Positions 45,125 to 53,409 of a stretch of DNA of 64,000 bases are shown piece after piece. Source of the stretch: Deinococcus hopiensis KR-140 (lineage in GTDB: Bacteria > Deinococcota > Deinococci > Deinococcales > Deinococcaceae); the NCBI RefSeq assembly GCF_900176165.1, contig NZ_FWWU01000001.1:62001-126000 (forward strand), read 5' to 3'. Position 1 is the stretch's first letter; each line of letters opens with the position of its first letter. A program made the position numbers and the translations under genes. The notes below the pieces were generated by a model. The model was not told the origin of the DNA. It saw only the letters and a list, made by a program, of their open reading frames with translations, and did no database searches.

Positions 45125-45715
45125 AGTCACCTCTTAGAGTCAATGCGGATCAAAAAAGTTCCGGGCGGAGTTGCCCTCACAAGGCTGGTGGAGGGTTGCT
45201 CCGCGTTGATGCAGGTGTCCTGCCAGATGTATACGCACAGCCAAACGCGTTCCTGGGGCGAAGGCGGCGTCTCATTCCCAAAGACATTGGGACCAGTGCA
45301 TGCGTTGGCTTATATGGCTTTCCCCGCTTTTACAGCCATGCGCGTTTAAGTATCACCTGGTTAAATCTGGAATGTGGCAGCTTCAGGAGCTTAACCAATG
45401 TAAAAACAGAGGTCTGCATAAACGACAGGAACGGTATCAGGTGTTCATCAAGATTTGATGCATGAAGGCAGAATCCACGCTACTGTCGGTTCTTGCTTCC
45501 CTTTTCGTGGTGATGCCTGGCTTCAGCGATTTTCAACCTCTTGAATCCGCTGCCGAAGTCTCAGTCTGCCCGCTCTGGAGCTGCTCCTGCTTGACGGTGT
45601 CGCCTGACCTGCCCTCCTACCCGCGCCACCCTTCTGGGCGTTTTCTCTGTCCCTGATACACAATCGAATACAAACGACACACCAGCCGGGGGTGAAGCAG
45701 GGCGGACATACACCC
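45125..45715. other. intergenic region upstream of the DUF1800 gene
   Basis: About 590 bp in which I see no supported gene. The short frames lack ribosome sites and coding character. The promoter of the minus-strand DUF1800 set should lie at its left edge. Confidence 0.4.
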
Positions 45716-45970
45716 ATGTTCAAGAGCAACCACCCCCGCCACACCAGCCCAGCAGACACCCTCGAATTCGTCACCCTGACCGACCCAGAAGGGTGGGACG
45801 GCAAGTGCACCATCCACATTCAGACTGCCGAAGGTGACGAGGCCTGCCTTGCCAGACGAGTCAGAGCGCATCAAGGTGGTGACTTTCATGTCACTCCGCG
45901 TTCTTCGTTTGGTGTTGCTGGTAGAAGTCGGAGGTCACGCGATGACAGAGAAAACAAAACCCCTGCGTAA
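45716..45970 (+). CDS. possible small protein, 84 aa
   Basis: An ATG-started frame, MFKSNHPRHTSPADTLEFVT, with VTLTDPEGWDGKCTIHIQTA and a polar C-terminus. GC3 is good over the first 60 residues, but the tail (RSRRSRDDRENKTPA) reads into the terminator of the minus-strand gene and no ribosome site is evident. It may be a real small gene with a different end. Low confidence. Confidence 0.3.
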   Translation: MFKSNHPRHTSPADTLEFVTLTDPEGWDGKCTIHIQTAEGDEACLARRVRAHQGGDFHVTPRSSFGVAGRSRRSRDDRENKTPA

Positions 45971-45977
45971 GCAGGGG
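45953..45977 (-). terminator. terminator of the DUF4397-like gene
   Basis: On the minus strand CCCCTGC, loop TTAC, GCAGGGG is followed by TTTTGTTTTC. It lies 40 bp after the stop at 46017 and is a textbook rho-independent terminator. Confidence 0.88.
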
Positions 45978-46016
45978 ATTCGGTGACGCGAGCGAGGTGC
46001 TCGGCCGTGCGGGAAT

Positions 46017-46382
46017 TCATTCAAGGCTAAGGGCAGGAGCGTAGACGCCGTCAGTTCCCGAGGAGAAGGTCATCGTGTAGGCATAATTCTCGAATCCAGC
46101 TTCAGGAACGGTGAGGGTCGTGCGCATGAGGTCCTGCTCACCTGGCTTCAGGTAATTGGGCGTGACGACCACCTCGTGTTCACCAGCCAGGAGCTCTTTG
46201 GGAAACATCATGCTGTTGTCAGGGAACACGTCATCAAAGACAAGTTGACCATTGACGTACACGTCCACCACGCCGCTGGCGCCAGAATCATTGTGAAAGT
46301 AGACGGGTGTGGCAGAAGCGCCGGTGGTGAGGGTGGTCGCAGCGACAAAGGTGGAGAGCAGTATAGCTTTGATGTGACGCAT
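46017..46382 (-). CDS. secreted DUF4397-like protein, 121 aa
   Basis: ATG 46382 follows AAAGGAAG; the frame is open 30 bp upstream without a ribosome site. Signal peptide MRHIKAILLSTFVAATTLTT is followed by a beta-rich domain with VYFHNDSGASGVVDVYVNGQ, LVFDDVFPDNSMMFPKELLA and EHEVVVTPNYLKPGEQD. The VDVYVNGQ pattern is that of DUF4397 proteins, which are extracellular and of unknown function. Single-gene unit with its own terminator. Confidence 0.75.
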   Translation of the reverse strand: MRHIKAILLSTFVAATTLTTGASATPVYFHNDSGASGVVDVYVNGQLVFDDVFPDNSMMFPKELLAGEHEVVVTPNYLKPGEQDLMRTTLTVPEAGFENYAYTMTFSSGTDGVYAPALSLE

Positions 46383-46412
46383 GGAATCTTCCTTTCGGGG
46401 TGCCAGGAGCAC

Positions 46413-47079
46413 CAGAGCGAGGCTTTGAAGACGTACGAAGGAGGAGCTTTAACCTGTTGTGGCGTTACGGCTCGTTCATGGGGCGCAGTATGCGGACTGT
46501 CTGTTCAGACTTCGCGCAGAACTTGTGCAGAACTTGTGAATGTAAAAAAGGCGTGTGACTACTCAGCTAGGCACCCTGCAGCGCCTTCTTCCCCTCGCAG
46601 GCGCTGAACACGAGGATCTGCCCTGGTTAACGCTCTGGGAGGAGGTGCGGCTCGCCGGGCCGGATGGTGCGGTTGTACATAACGTGTAGAACACGCTAAA
46701 ACAGAGCAAGAAGTACAGAGTGTCTCCGAAAAACGTCGGCTAGGACACACAATAAGGGTCAGGACTACCGAGGCCGGAACGCGCCGTTTTTTCTAGCATC
46801 GGGGATGCCGCTAGTTTTTGCCATGCTCGACGACGGACACATAACGGCCAGTGCAGCCGCAGCATCGGGTGGAGCCAGGAGGGCTTTTAGTGCAACGGCG
46901 GCCCCTCAGGGCATCCCAGGAAAAAGCCAGTGGGTGGCGAAGGCCAGGGCCACGATCGTGAGTGCTACCGCCACCATCACCAGCGGCAATGTCGATGCTC
47001 TCTGTGGACAAGCACAGTCGCCGAGACTGGGCAGTCAAACTAAGTCGGTTTAAGGGGGAAAGGAGAGGTTTTGGTCAGT
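46413..47079. other. region without a convincing gene
   Basis: No supported CDS. On the minus strand at about 46920-47000 a hydrophobic stretch, LPLVMVAVALTIVALAFATH, is followed by a stop; it may be the remnant of a small membrane protein. Transcription from the minus-strand DUF4397 gene should begin in the left part. Confidence 0.35.
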
Positions 47080-47099
47080 AGACCTCTTGCGAAAGTCGT
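47080..47099 (+). repeat. orphan IS5-family terminal repeat
   Basis: AGACCTCTTGCGAAAGTCGT is identical over 20 bp to the transposase-5' end of the IS5 element at 22811-23701. No other part of the element is present. The IS end abuts a truncated response-regulator gene, so a former insertion followed by deletion is likely. Confidence 0.85.
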
Positions 47100-47406
47100 G
47101 GACGACCTGCTCTCCATTGAGGCGCTGGAATTGCATCCACAACTCCGGCTGTGCCTCTATACGGGCCATGAGGTCCACCTCTCTCCCAAGGAGTTTGAGT
47201 TGCTGCTCTTCCTGACCCGTGATCCTGGGCGGGTGTACTCCCGAGAAGACCTGGAACGCGAGGTCTGGCACGGCGCTCTACTGCCAGGGTCCAACACGCT
47301 ACACGTTCATGTCGGGAACCTCCGCCACAAGTTGCGTGATGTAAACGGAGACGGACTGATCCGAACCCTGCGGGGCAGTGGGTACGCTTTCAGCCCCTCC
47401 TCCTGA
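47098..47406 (+). pseudogene. C-terminal stub of an OmpR-type response regulator
   Basis: The frame reads VDDLLSIEALELHPQLRLCL, then VHLSPKEFELLLFLTRDPGR, YSREDLEREVWHG, LPGSNTLHVHVGNLRHKLRD and IRTLRGSGYAFSPSS. This is a complete winged-helix DNA-binding domain, but the receiver domain is absent and the sequence starts at the IS5 end at 47080-47099. Without a receiver it could at most be an unregulated DNA-binding peptide; no ribosome site or start is visible. Confidence 0.85.
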
Positions 47407-47437
47407 AAACGCACCAGCGCCAAGAAGGCCGCTCGTG

Positions 47438-48050
47438 CGAGCGGGGACACTCTCTGAAGAGCGTCCGGTCACTTCCTGTTGTCCGATTCGTTGAAGGGTC
47501 GCCAGGTTTATGGCTGCGCCCGCCCTTGTCGCAGTCGCCCCACGTCGAAGAATGGCAACGCCCGCCCAGTTCTGGGGAAGGTCCCAGGCGACTGCGATGG
47601 AAGGCGGGCAGCGGACACCCAGCCGAAGTAGGGAGCTGAAGAGGCCGAAAGGTGGCCCAGCTCGTCAGGGATCACAGCCCGACAAGCGGTCTGTTGGGAA
47701 GCCAACCGCCCTCGCGAGTGGCAGATGCCAGAGCAAGGCAGCATCCCTCACGACAAGAGCCAGAGCGGAGAGCCAGGGACACTGCCCATTCGAGCGGGGA
47801 TTCTCCTCAGAACGTGTCCGGTCATCACCCGTTGCTCGGTCTGCTGAAAGGTCGCCAAGTCCATGGCTGCCCCCGCCCGTGTCATCGCCCTCGCCACGTC
47901 GAGGTGAGGCCAGGCACGCCCAAGTCTCGTGAGGGTCCCAGGCGGACGGTGATGTGAAGGCGGGAAGCGGACACTCGCCCGAAGCGGCGAACCAGAGGGG
48001 CCGAAGAGTGGCCCAGCTCGTGACGACCACAGCCCGACAAGCGGTCTGTT
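47438..48050 (+). repeat. 258-bp direct repeat, two copies
   Basis: Copy A 47438-47695 and copy B 47791-48050, offset 353 bp, run in parallel from CGAGCGGGGA to CGACAAGCGGTCTGTT. Shared blocks include AGGTCGCCA-type, GGCTGC.CCCGCCC, GTCCCAGGCG, AAGGCGGG.AGCGGACAC and GTGGCCCAGCTCGT. No frame is conserved between the copies. They lie just upstream of the mobilisation genes. They could be a structured RNA, a transfer-associated site or a decayed element. Confidence 0.75.
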
Positions 48051-48122
48051 TGGTCAGTGTGGCCACATGACATATATCCGATACAAATATCGCGGTCATT
48101 CATAACGTGATACAAATTAACC

Positions 48123-48584
48123 ATGACGCAAATCCAATACCGGAAACTGTCAGAGGTCATCGCGTCGGTGGGCGAGGACCATCGCCTGGGGTATCTCAAG
48201 CTGTTCCTCGCAGCGGTGGAAGCCGAGACAATTGACGCGGTGCCGAACGAGGCGACCTTCAACATCAAGAAGAGAGTGCAGCGGGACCTGACGTTCGATG
48301 CCAGCCCAGCCTTTGAGGACTGGCATGAGGTGACGGTCCGGGCGTTGGCCTTGAAGCGGAAGGGGCGAGGCCTGGCAGTGCATAGCGATGACGTGGTGAC
48401 AGGCAAGGTGGACTTCAGAGCCAAGGCTAAAGCCTTCCGCCAGGAATTGAAGAGGCGCAAAGGCCGAGTCAAGCCCAAAGCTGGACCCGCGAAACTCAAA
48501 ACGGAGACGCTACAGGAAGCCCAGCCAGCACCCGCAACACCTCAGAAGGCAAGGCAGCCCAGAGCGGAAACGGAAGCGGAATAA
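48123..48584 (+). CDS. basic hypothetical protein at head of mobilisation module
   Basis: A 153-aa protein starting MTQIQYRKLSEVIASVGEDH. TACAAA lies 6 nt before ATG, so a leaderless start is possible; a direct repeat GATACAAAT occurs at 48080 and 48109. The N-terminal 90 residues are a compact domain (TFNIKKRVQRDLTFDASPAF, TVRALALKRKGRG); the C-terminal 50 are Lys/Ala/Pro-rich. I do not recognise it. Its position ahead of the RHH and relaxase genes suggests a relaxosome accessory or regulator. Confidence 0.6.
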   Translation: MTQIQYRKLSEVIASVGEDHRLGYLKLFLAAVEAETIDAVPNEATFNIKKRVQRDLTFDASPAFEDWHEVTVRALALKRKGRGLAVHSDDVVTGKVDFRAKAKAFRQELKRRKGRVKPKAGPAKLKTETLQEAQPAPATPQKARQPRAETEAE

Positions 48585-48800
48585 ATGCCTCGGCACTCGG
48601 CGAGAGCAGACCTTCAAATGGGAGGCTTCATTCTGAGCTTGGAAGGGGCCACCAACAGGGGGGGAGACAAGCAGGTCTGTCATCCCAAGTTGGAAGAGGG
48701 CGGCCAGGGAAAATTTTGCCTTCTCGACGCATTTCCTCCAAAGCGGCAGGATAAGAATCTGATTCCGATACCCAAAAATGCTGTGCCACACAAGGCTTTT

Positions 48801-48830
48801 ACGGAATCTGTTATTTTTTGCAGATTCCGT
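48801..48830. other. candidate oriT hairpin
   Basis: ACGGAATCTG (48801-48810) and CAGATTCCGT (48821-48830) form a perfect 10-bp stem around a T-rich 10-nt loop. It lies about 100 bp before the RHH protein and 550 bp before the relaxase, in the only non-coding gap (48585-48933) of the module, as oriT sites usually do. No nic-site sequence was matched. It could also be a terminator of the preceding gene. Confidence 0.5.
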
Positions 48831-48933
48831 CAATATCACCTCGCAGATGACGTGCAAATCAAGCCTCACATGACAGCGCAGATCACACGGAGAGCACCGG
48901 TGTCCTCAGACCGAAGAAGCCATCGAGGGGCAG

Positions 48934-49392
48934 ATGCCTAAAGCACCCTCGAACACCGTGAAAGTACAGGTGAGGGTCAGCAAAGAAGACGCCGACCTTC
49001 TTCAGGCAAGGAGCGTCGCTGTCGGTATCCCTCTCACCGAGTATGCGGGAACGCTCCTCACGCGAGCCTTCTATCAACGGGAAGCCGAAGCTGGCGAGGA
49101 AGTCCTGATACCGCTGGTGCGCCGGGCCGTGCGCGCAGAGTGCAACCGCTTCCTGGACCGAATCATGGAGATGATGGTCCGCAATTACATGGAAGCGGGC
49201 ACCGCACGCCGCCTCATCGAAGCCGCGATGGTGTTCCCCGCACCGCAGAGCAAAGCGTTCATCAAAGAGCTGGAAAGCATCAACTGGGACGCCGCGTATG
49301 ACGACCTCCGGGAGGACATTCGCGGTATTGGGGACTGGCGTGCGCTGATACCACCTGAAGGTGAAGGCGAACAGGATGGCCACGGTCGTTAA
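48934..49392 (+). CDS. RHH-type relaxosome accessory protein (MobC-like)
   Basis: A 152-aa protein. The N-terminal KVQVRVSKEDADLLQARSVA, then GIPLTEYAGTLLTRAF, is a ribbon-helix-helix pattern. The centre RRAVRAECNRFLDRIMEMMV is helical, and the C-terminus is acidic. RHH proteins of this size commonly bind oriT and help the relaxase. The stop overlaps the relaxase start by 17 bp. The assignment is from motif and context. Confidence 0.7.
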   Translation: MPKAPSNTVKVQVRVSKEDADLLQARSVAVGIPLTEYAGTLLTRAFYQREAEAGEEVLIPLVRRAVRAECNRFLDRIMEMMVRNYMEAGTARRLIEAAMVFPAPQSKAFIKELESINWDAAYDDLREDIRGIGDWRALIPPEGEGEQDGHGR

Positions 49393-49984
49393 GGCCCGTT
49401 ACCGCCGTGTGTCGTCGGCATCGGGGAAAGCCGCCGCAGGCATGAGCAGCCTGGACTACTTTGCAGGTCGTCCTGACCGCGACATGCAACGTATGGACAG
49501 AGAAATCTTGACTGCCGAAGGACGTTACCGACTGGAGCGTGATGGAGAGCAGGCCAGGCAGCAACTCAGCAAAGAATTGGAGGCGTCCAAAGGGCAATAT
49601 CTGCACACACTTGTGTTGAGTAGTGGCAACCAGGACATGACGCGCTTAGAGACGGAGAGGTGGGCGCGGAACGTGCTCGAACAGAGCAAGATCGACAGTT
49701 ACATGCTGGTGGTCCATGCAGGAAAAGAAGGCCACACGCAGAACCCTCATGCCCACGTTCTTGTGCCGACGAATAGACCACTGACCGTTCCCCAATTGGA
49801 GGAGATGAGACGTGTAGGAGACCGTGAGCAAGACCTCATGCTCAAGGTCGAGTACGGCTTGAAGAGGGACGTACAGGACGTAAGCAGCACACCGAAAGGT
49901 GGCGGCGGCAAAGAGATCGAGAACACCGCAGCGGACGACACACCGAAACGCTCAACACAAGTTGATCTTCAGTTCGGAAGTTAA
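49376..49984 (+). CDS. short HUH-type relaxase, 202 aa
   Basis: ATG 49376 (MATVVKARYRRVSSASGKAA) is used rather than the frame start at 49361. The core HTLVLSSGNQDMTRLETERW, then YMLVVHAGKEGHTQNPHAHV, has the histidine triad of mobilisation relaxases (H...NPHAH). A tyrosine near the N-terminus (ARYRR or DYFAGRPDR) would be the nick nucleophile. At about 200 residues it holds only the relaxase domain, without helicase or primase. It would nick oriT for transfer. Confidence 0.8.
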   Translation: MATVVKARYRRVSSASGKAAAGMSSLDYFAGRPDRDMQRMDREILTAEGRYRLERDGEQARQQLSKELEASKGQYLHTLVLSSGNQDMTRLETERWARNVLEQSKIDSYMLVVHAGKEGHTQNPHAHVLVPTNRPLTVPQLEEMRRVGDREQDLMLKVEYGLKRDVQDVSSTPKGGGGKEIENTAADDTPKRSTQVDLQFGS

Positions 49985-50005
49985 ACGGAAATCAGAGGTG
50001 ATGTG

Positions 50006-50431
50006 ATGCGGTTCCAGACCATGTACGTCGACATGAGGCCCGTTGCCGTGAAATGGCTCGGAATCCTCTCGTGTCTCGCGTTTCTCTTCCTGATCCTCAC
50101 AAGTATGCAACCTGACTTTCAACGCGCCGTACAGCAGTTTGTGAAGGTGTACGAGCAGTCGCACGAATCGGTGAGGAAAGGGGCAGGGATACAGTTCTGG
50201 ACGACGTGCGTACAGGCGTCATCATGTTGGAAAACAATCCTGTTCTCCTGGTCCGCGTCACTCCTCATCAAAAGCCTCTATCTGGGCTGTCTGACCTTCG
50301 GTCTCATCTGCACGTTCTTCGGGATGTACTGGCGTCCTGAAGTCGTCGCAATGCGCGATGTTCGGATCAACTCCGCGCGTGTGGAAGAGTCGAAAGTCAA
50401 GTCACCTCGCGCGCCGGGGAGAACCCTATGA
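50006..50431 (+). CDS. two-transmembrane protein coupled to VirD4
   Basis: ATG 50006 follows AGAGG; an in-frame GTG is at 50003. Transmembrane segments LGILSCLAFLFLILTSM (about 18-34) and SLYLGCLTFGLICTFFGMYW (about 88-108) bracket a loop with two Cys (TTCVQASSCWKTI). It lies between relaxase and coupling protein and overlaps the latter by 4 bp (ATGA). Probably a partner of the coupling protein at the membrane; family not recognised. Confidence 0.7.
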   Translation: MRFQTMYVDMRPVAVKWLGILSCLAFLFLILTSMQPDFQRAVQQFVKVYEQSHESVRKGAGIQFWTTCVQASSCWKTILFSWSASLLIKSLYLGCLTFGLICTFFGMYWRPEVVAMRDVRINSARVEESKVKSPRAPGRTL

Positions 50432-52278
50432 TCGTCAACTACAGCCGCTTCTTCATGCGTTACCTGTTGGCGCTGGGCGTGTTCTGGGTCGTCGCGTATC
50501 TCCTGCTCAGTCAGCAGCCTGCACTGGCCCTCGCAACCCTGATTCTTGGAGGTGTATTCGTCTACGCCTTCAAAGACTCCAAACAGCAAGTTCGGTACAA
50601 CGCACACTTCGCTACGCCACAGGAGATCAGGCCGCTGACACGCAACGTACTGGAAGGAGATGGCGTCCTTCTCGGCTTCGCGTACAAGCAGCCCTTAGCC
50701 GTGCGTCCGGGCCTCGCAGGGAAGAAGGAAATAGGACACTTCCTGTGGATCGGACCGAGCAGAAGCGGCAAAGGTCTGAGCATTGCCAGCAATCTGTATC
50801 ACTGGGAAGGATCGGCCATTGTCGTCGATATCAAAGGGGAGATCGCAGAGCAGACGGCAGGCTACAGAGAGGAGGTCCTGGGGCAACAAGTCTTCATCAT
50901 CAACCCGTCGAGCGGAGAGAAGAGTCACCAATATGACCCCTTCTTAGAGCTGGAGACCGACGAGCAGATCTTCTCGGCGGCACTCGCGTTCATGAATCCA
51001 GATTCGGACGGAGATAACGCCATTTTCGCCCAGCGTGCCAGCTCGGCATTGGCCGCGATCATCAAGGCCGCAAAGGTGCAGGGATTCCCCGTTATTCCCA
51101 CGCTGGACGCGATGCTGTACCACCCGCAAGGACTGCCCGGAGCCGCCATCACACTCCACAAGCTCGGGCATCCGCAAATCACGAAATGGCTCAACGCATT
51201 CCTGTCCAAAGACCCCGACAAGATGGATTGGGACGCCGCATCGGGAGACCGTTTTCTCAACAACTCCTGGCAGCGTCTCATCACGGCGGCCAGCTACCTG
51301 ACCACCGAAGGTGTCATGCACATGACGGGCGGCAGTGACTTCGTGGCCGCTGACCTGATGCGCGAGAGGACAACCGTTTATCTCGTGTTCCGCGAGTCGG
51401 AATTGGCGCTCAACTTGCCGCTCTTTAACCTCGTGATTGACGCGATCTTCCGCAGCATCATGCGGCAGTACGACCTGGACAAGAACCTGAAGGGTCAGAA
51501 ACTTCTGGCCGTGTTCGACGAGGCGTTTAGGGCCAGGCCCAACCTGCTTCCGGAGTACGCCGCAACCGTGGCCGGACGCGGCATTTACATGTGCGTGTAC
51601 GTGCAGTCCATCGCGCAGATCACGGACATCTGGGGGAAGGAAGGGAAGACCTCCATCATGGAGAACATCCACACGAAGGTCTTTCTTCCCGCCGTAGACA
51701 GATCAGAGGTGGACAAAGAGGGCACCTCGTCGTTCGTCGCGGCGTCGTGTGGGAAGTACATGGTGGAAGACCGGGGCATCGCCAAAGGCGAACATCAGCA
51801 CGAGTTGAACAGCAATGTTCGGTTGACGGAGAAAGAGCTGATCTCAGCCTCGGAGTTCGCCATGTTGGAAGTGGGGCAGAGCGTCGTGCTGACCAACAAT
51901 CTGCCGCCGATCCTGGCGTACAGGTTGGAGCCGTGGCGCTTCCGTGAGTACAAGGAAGCTCAGCAGCTTCCACCACCGCAACCACCAGCGCGACCTGTTC
52001 AAGTACAGCCCGCTCAGGCCGCAGTAGAGAACGACAAGAAGACGCCCGTTGCGGCACTGCCTGAGCCATCACGACCGCTGACTCCCCAGGTCACGGCACC
52101 GCAGACGGAGCAGGCCCCTACGCCTGCTGCCCCCGCGCCTGCTGCTCCCACTTCACCTCCCCAAGCCGCACCGCCGGTTGCCCCTGGTGCTGCGCCCCTA
52201 GACCTCGGGGGAGCAGGGGAAGCTCCAGCGGCCCCAGAGCCGAAACCTGCCGCGGACCGGAGCCGACTGCGCTTCTAA
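50428..52278 (+). CDS. VirD4/TraG-type coupling protein, 616 aa
   Basis: Two N-terminal transmembrane helices (about 11-28 and 31-47). Walker A GPSRSGKGLSI near 109-119, then IVVDIKGEIAEQTAG, a motif AALAFMNPDSDGDNAIFAQR-like segment, Walker B LLAVFDEAFRARP near 360 and motif VYVQSIAQITDIWGKEG. These are the TraG/VirD4 hallmarks. The last 100 residues are Pro/Ala-rich and probably disordered. It would bring the relaxase-DNA complex to a secretion channel. Translationally coupled to the small membrane protein. Confidence 0.93.
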   Translation: MIVNYSRFFMRYLLALGVFWVVAYLLLSQQPALALATLILGGVFVYAFKDSKQQVRYNAHFATPQEIRPLTRNVLEGDGVLLGFAYKQPLAVRPGLAGKKEIGHFLWIGPSRSGKGLSIASNLYHWEGSAIVVDIKGEIAEQTAGYREEVLGQQVFIINPSSGEKSHQYDPFLELETDEQIFSAALAFMNPDSDGDNAIFAQRASSALAAIIKAAKVQGFPVIPTLDAMLYHPQGLPGAAITLHKLGHPQITKWLNAFLSKDPDKMDWDAASGDRFLNNSWQRLITAASYLTTEGVMHMTGGSDFVAADLMRERTTVYLVFRESELALNLPLFNLVIDAIFRSIMRQYDLDKNLKGQKLLAVFDEAFRARPNLLPEYAATVAGRGIYMCVYVQSIAQITDIWGKEGKTSIMENIHTKVFLPAVDRSEVDKEGTSSFVAASCGKYMVEDRGIAKGEHQHELNSNVRLTEKELISASEFAMLEVGQSVVLTNNLPPILAYRLEPWRFREYKEAQQLPPPQPPARPVQVQPAQAAVENDKKTPVAALPEPSRPLTPQVTAPQTEQAPTPAAPAPAAPTSPPQAAPPVAPGAAPLDLGGAGEAPAAPEPKPAADRSRLRF

Positions 52279-52353
52279 GCCCCATCTTTAACTCAGTCAC
52301 TTTCTATGGGGATTTAGTACCAATAACCTGTATATTCATGTTATTTTTCTGGT

Positions 52354-53409
52354 ATGACGTGTAGGATACTTGTGGGTCTGGTGCTTCTAACTTCCTCCCT
52401 GGCTTCTGGGGCGGCGAAAACCAGCGCTGTCGCCTCCAACGCCCCCGTCGTGAAGACGGGGGTGCAAACCGTATTCAGCACGGCAGACCTGATGAACAAC
52501 AAAGTGGTCAAGGTGGTGGCGAGTAGCGAGTATCAGATTTCGATTGTTTTTCCGCGCAAAGTCCAGAGCGTCGGCGTCAATGCCGCGAAGCAGAGTGCCC
52601 TCATGGCCACCATTGACCAGTACGACGGCATGGTGGTGTACCTGGACGTGATCAGGCAAGGGGGGACGGCAAACCTCAATGTTCGGCTTCTGACCCCTGC
52701 GGATGAGGCCCCCAAGCCTGGCGGTGGCTCCCGCGACCCCGTGATCCTCAAGTTGCTGGTGGACTTGACGAAGAAGCCGAGTGGCGTCCTGGCATACACC
52801 ATCCGGGACGCCACGCCTGCGCCTAAGCCTGCCCCAGTTCCGGCTCGCCGGTCAGTAGTCGTGACAGCCTCCAAACCCGCTCCGGTCAAGGCTGCCCCGA
52901 AGCCAGTTGTTGCAAAGCCTGCGGTGGTGAAGCCAGTTGCGATGAAGCCGGTTGCAGCGAAGCCCGCTCCGATCCTGGCAACCACGCCTAAACCTGCGCC
53001 CGTCAAGCCCGCTGCCCCCAAGCCTGCTCCGAGAGCCAAGCCCACGACCTTCTACGGCTCGAATGATGGCCTCAAAGTCGAAGCCAGGGTGGACAGCACA
53101 GCGGGGGACATGGTGACGGTGAACTACACCATCTCTCAGACCCAGGCCAAGGACCGGACCCTCTACCTGTTCGACAACCAAGCCGTGAACCTCCGCATCC
53201 GGGACGATGTGTCCTCCGCTTCGCTGGAGCGTGGACAGCCGCGGATGGCCCCACTCAGCACGAGCGCCCCTATGACGGGGAGCATCCGCATTCCAAGGAG
53301 CGAGATCAACAAGAAGGGGGCCAAAATCCTGATGTTTGCCCTTCAGGAGAAGGACACGGGCACCAACCATCTTGGTCAGAAGAGGTTCCTGGGAGTCATG
53401 CTGAAATGA
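52354..53409 (+). CDS. secreted Pro/Lys-repeat protein, 351 aa
   Basis: TATTTT lies 6 nt before ATG 52354, so the mRNA may be leaderless. Signal peptide MTCRILVGLVLLTSSLASGA. Residues 30-130 form one domain (KVVKVVASSEYQISIVFPRK). Residues about 155-225 are a repeat of short VVKPVAxKPAP units, a rigid spacer of the type used to cross the cell wall. The C-terminal beta-rich domain has SQTQAKDRTLYLFDNQAVNL. It could be an envelope component of a transfer system; overlaps the next gene by 4 bp. Confidence 0.7.
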   Translation: MTCRILVGLVLLTSSLASGAAKTSAVASNAPVVKTGVQTVFSTADLMNNKVVKVVASSEYQISIVFPRKVQSVGVNAAKQSALMATIDQYDGMVVYLDVIRQGGTANLNVRLLTPADEAPKPGGGSRDPVILKLLVDLTKKPSGVLAYTIRDATPAPKPAPVPARRSVVVTASKPAPVKAAPKPVVAKPAVVKPVAMKPVAAKPAPILATTPKPAPVKPAAPKPAPRAKPTTFYGSNDGLKVEARVDSTAGDMVTVNYTISQTQAKDRTLYLFDNQAVNLRIRDDVSSASLERGQPRMAPLSTSAPMTGSIRIPRSEINKKGAKILMFALQEKDTGTNHLGQKRFLGVMLK

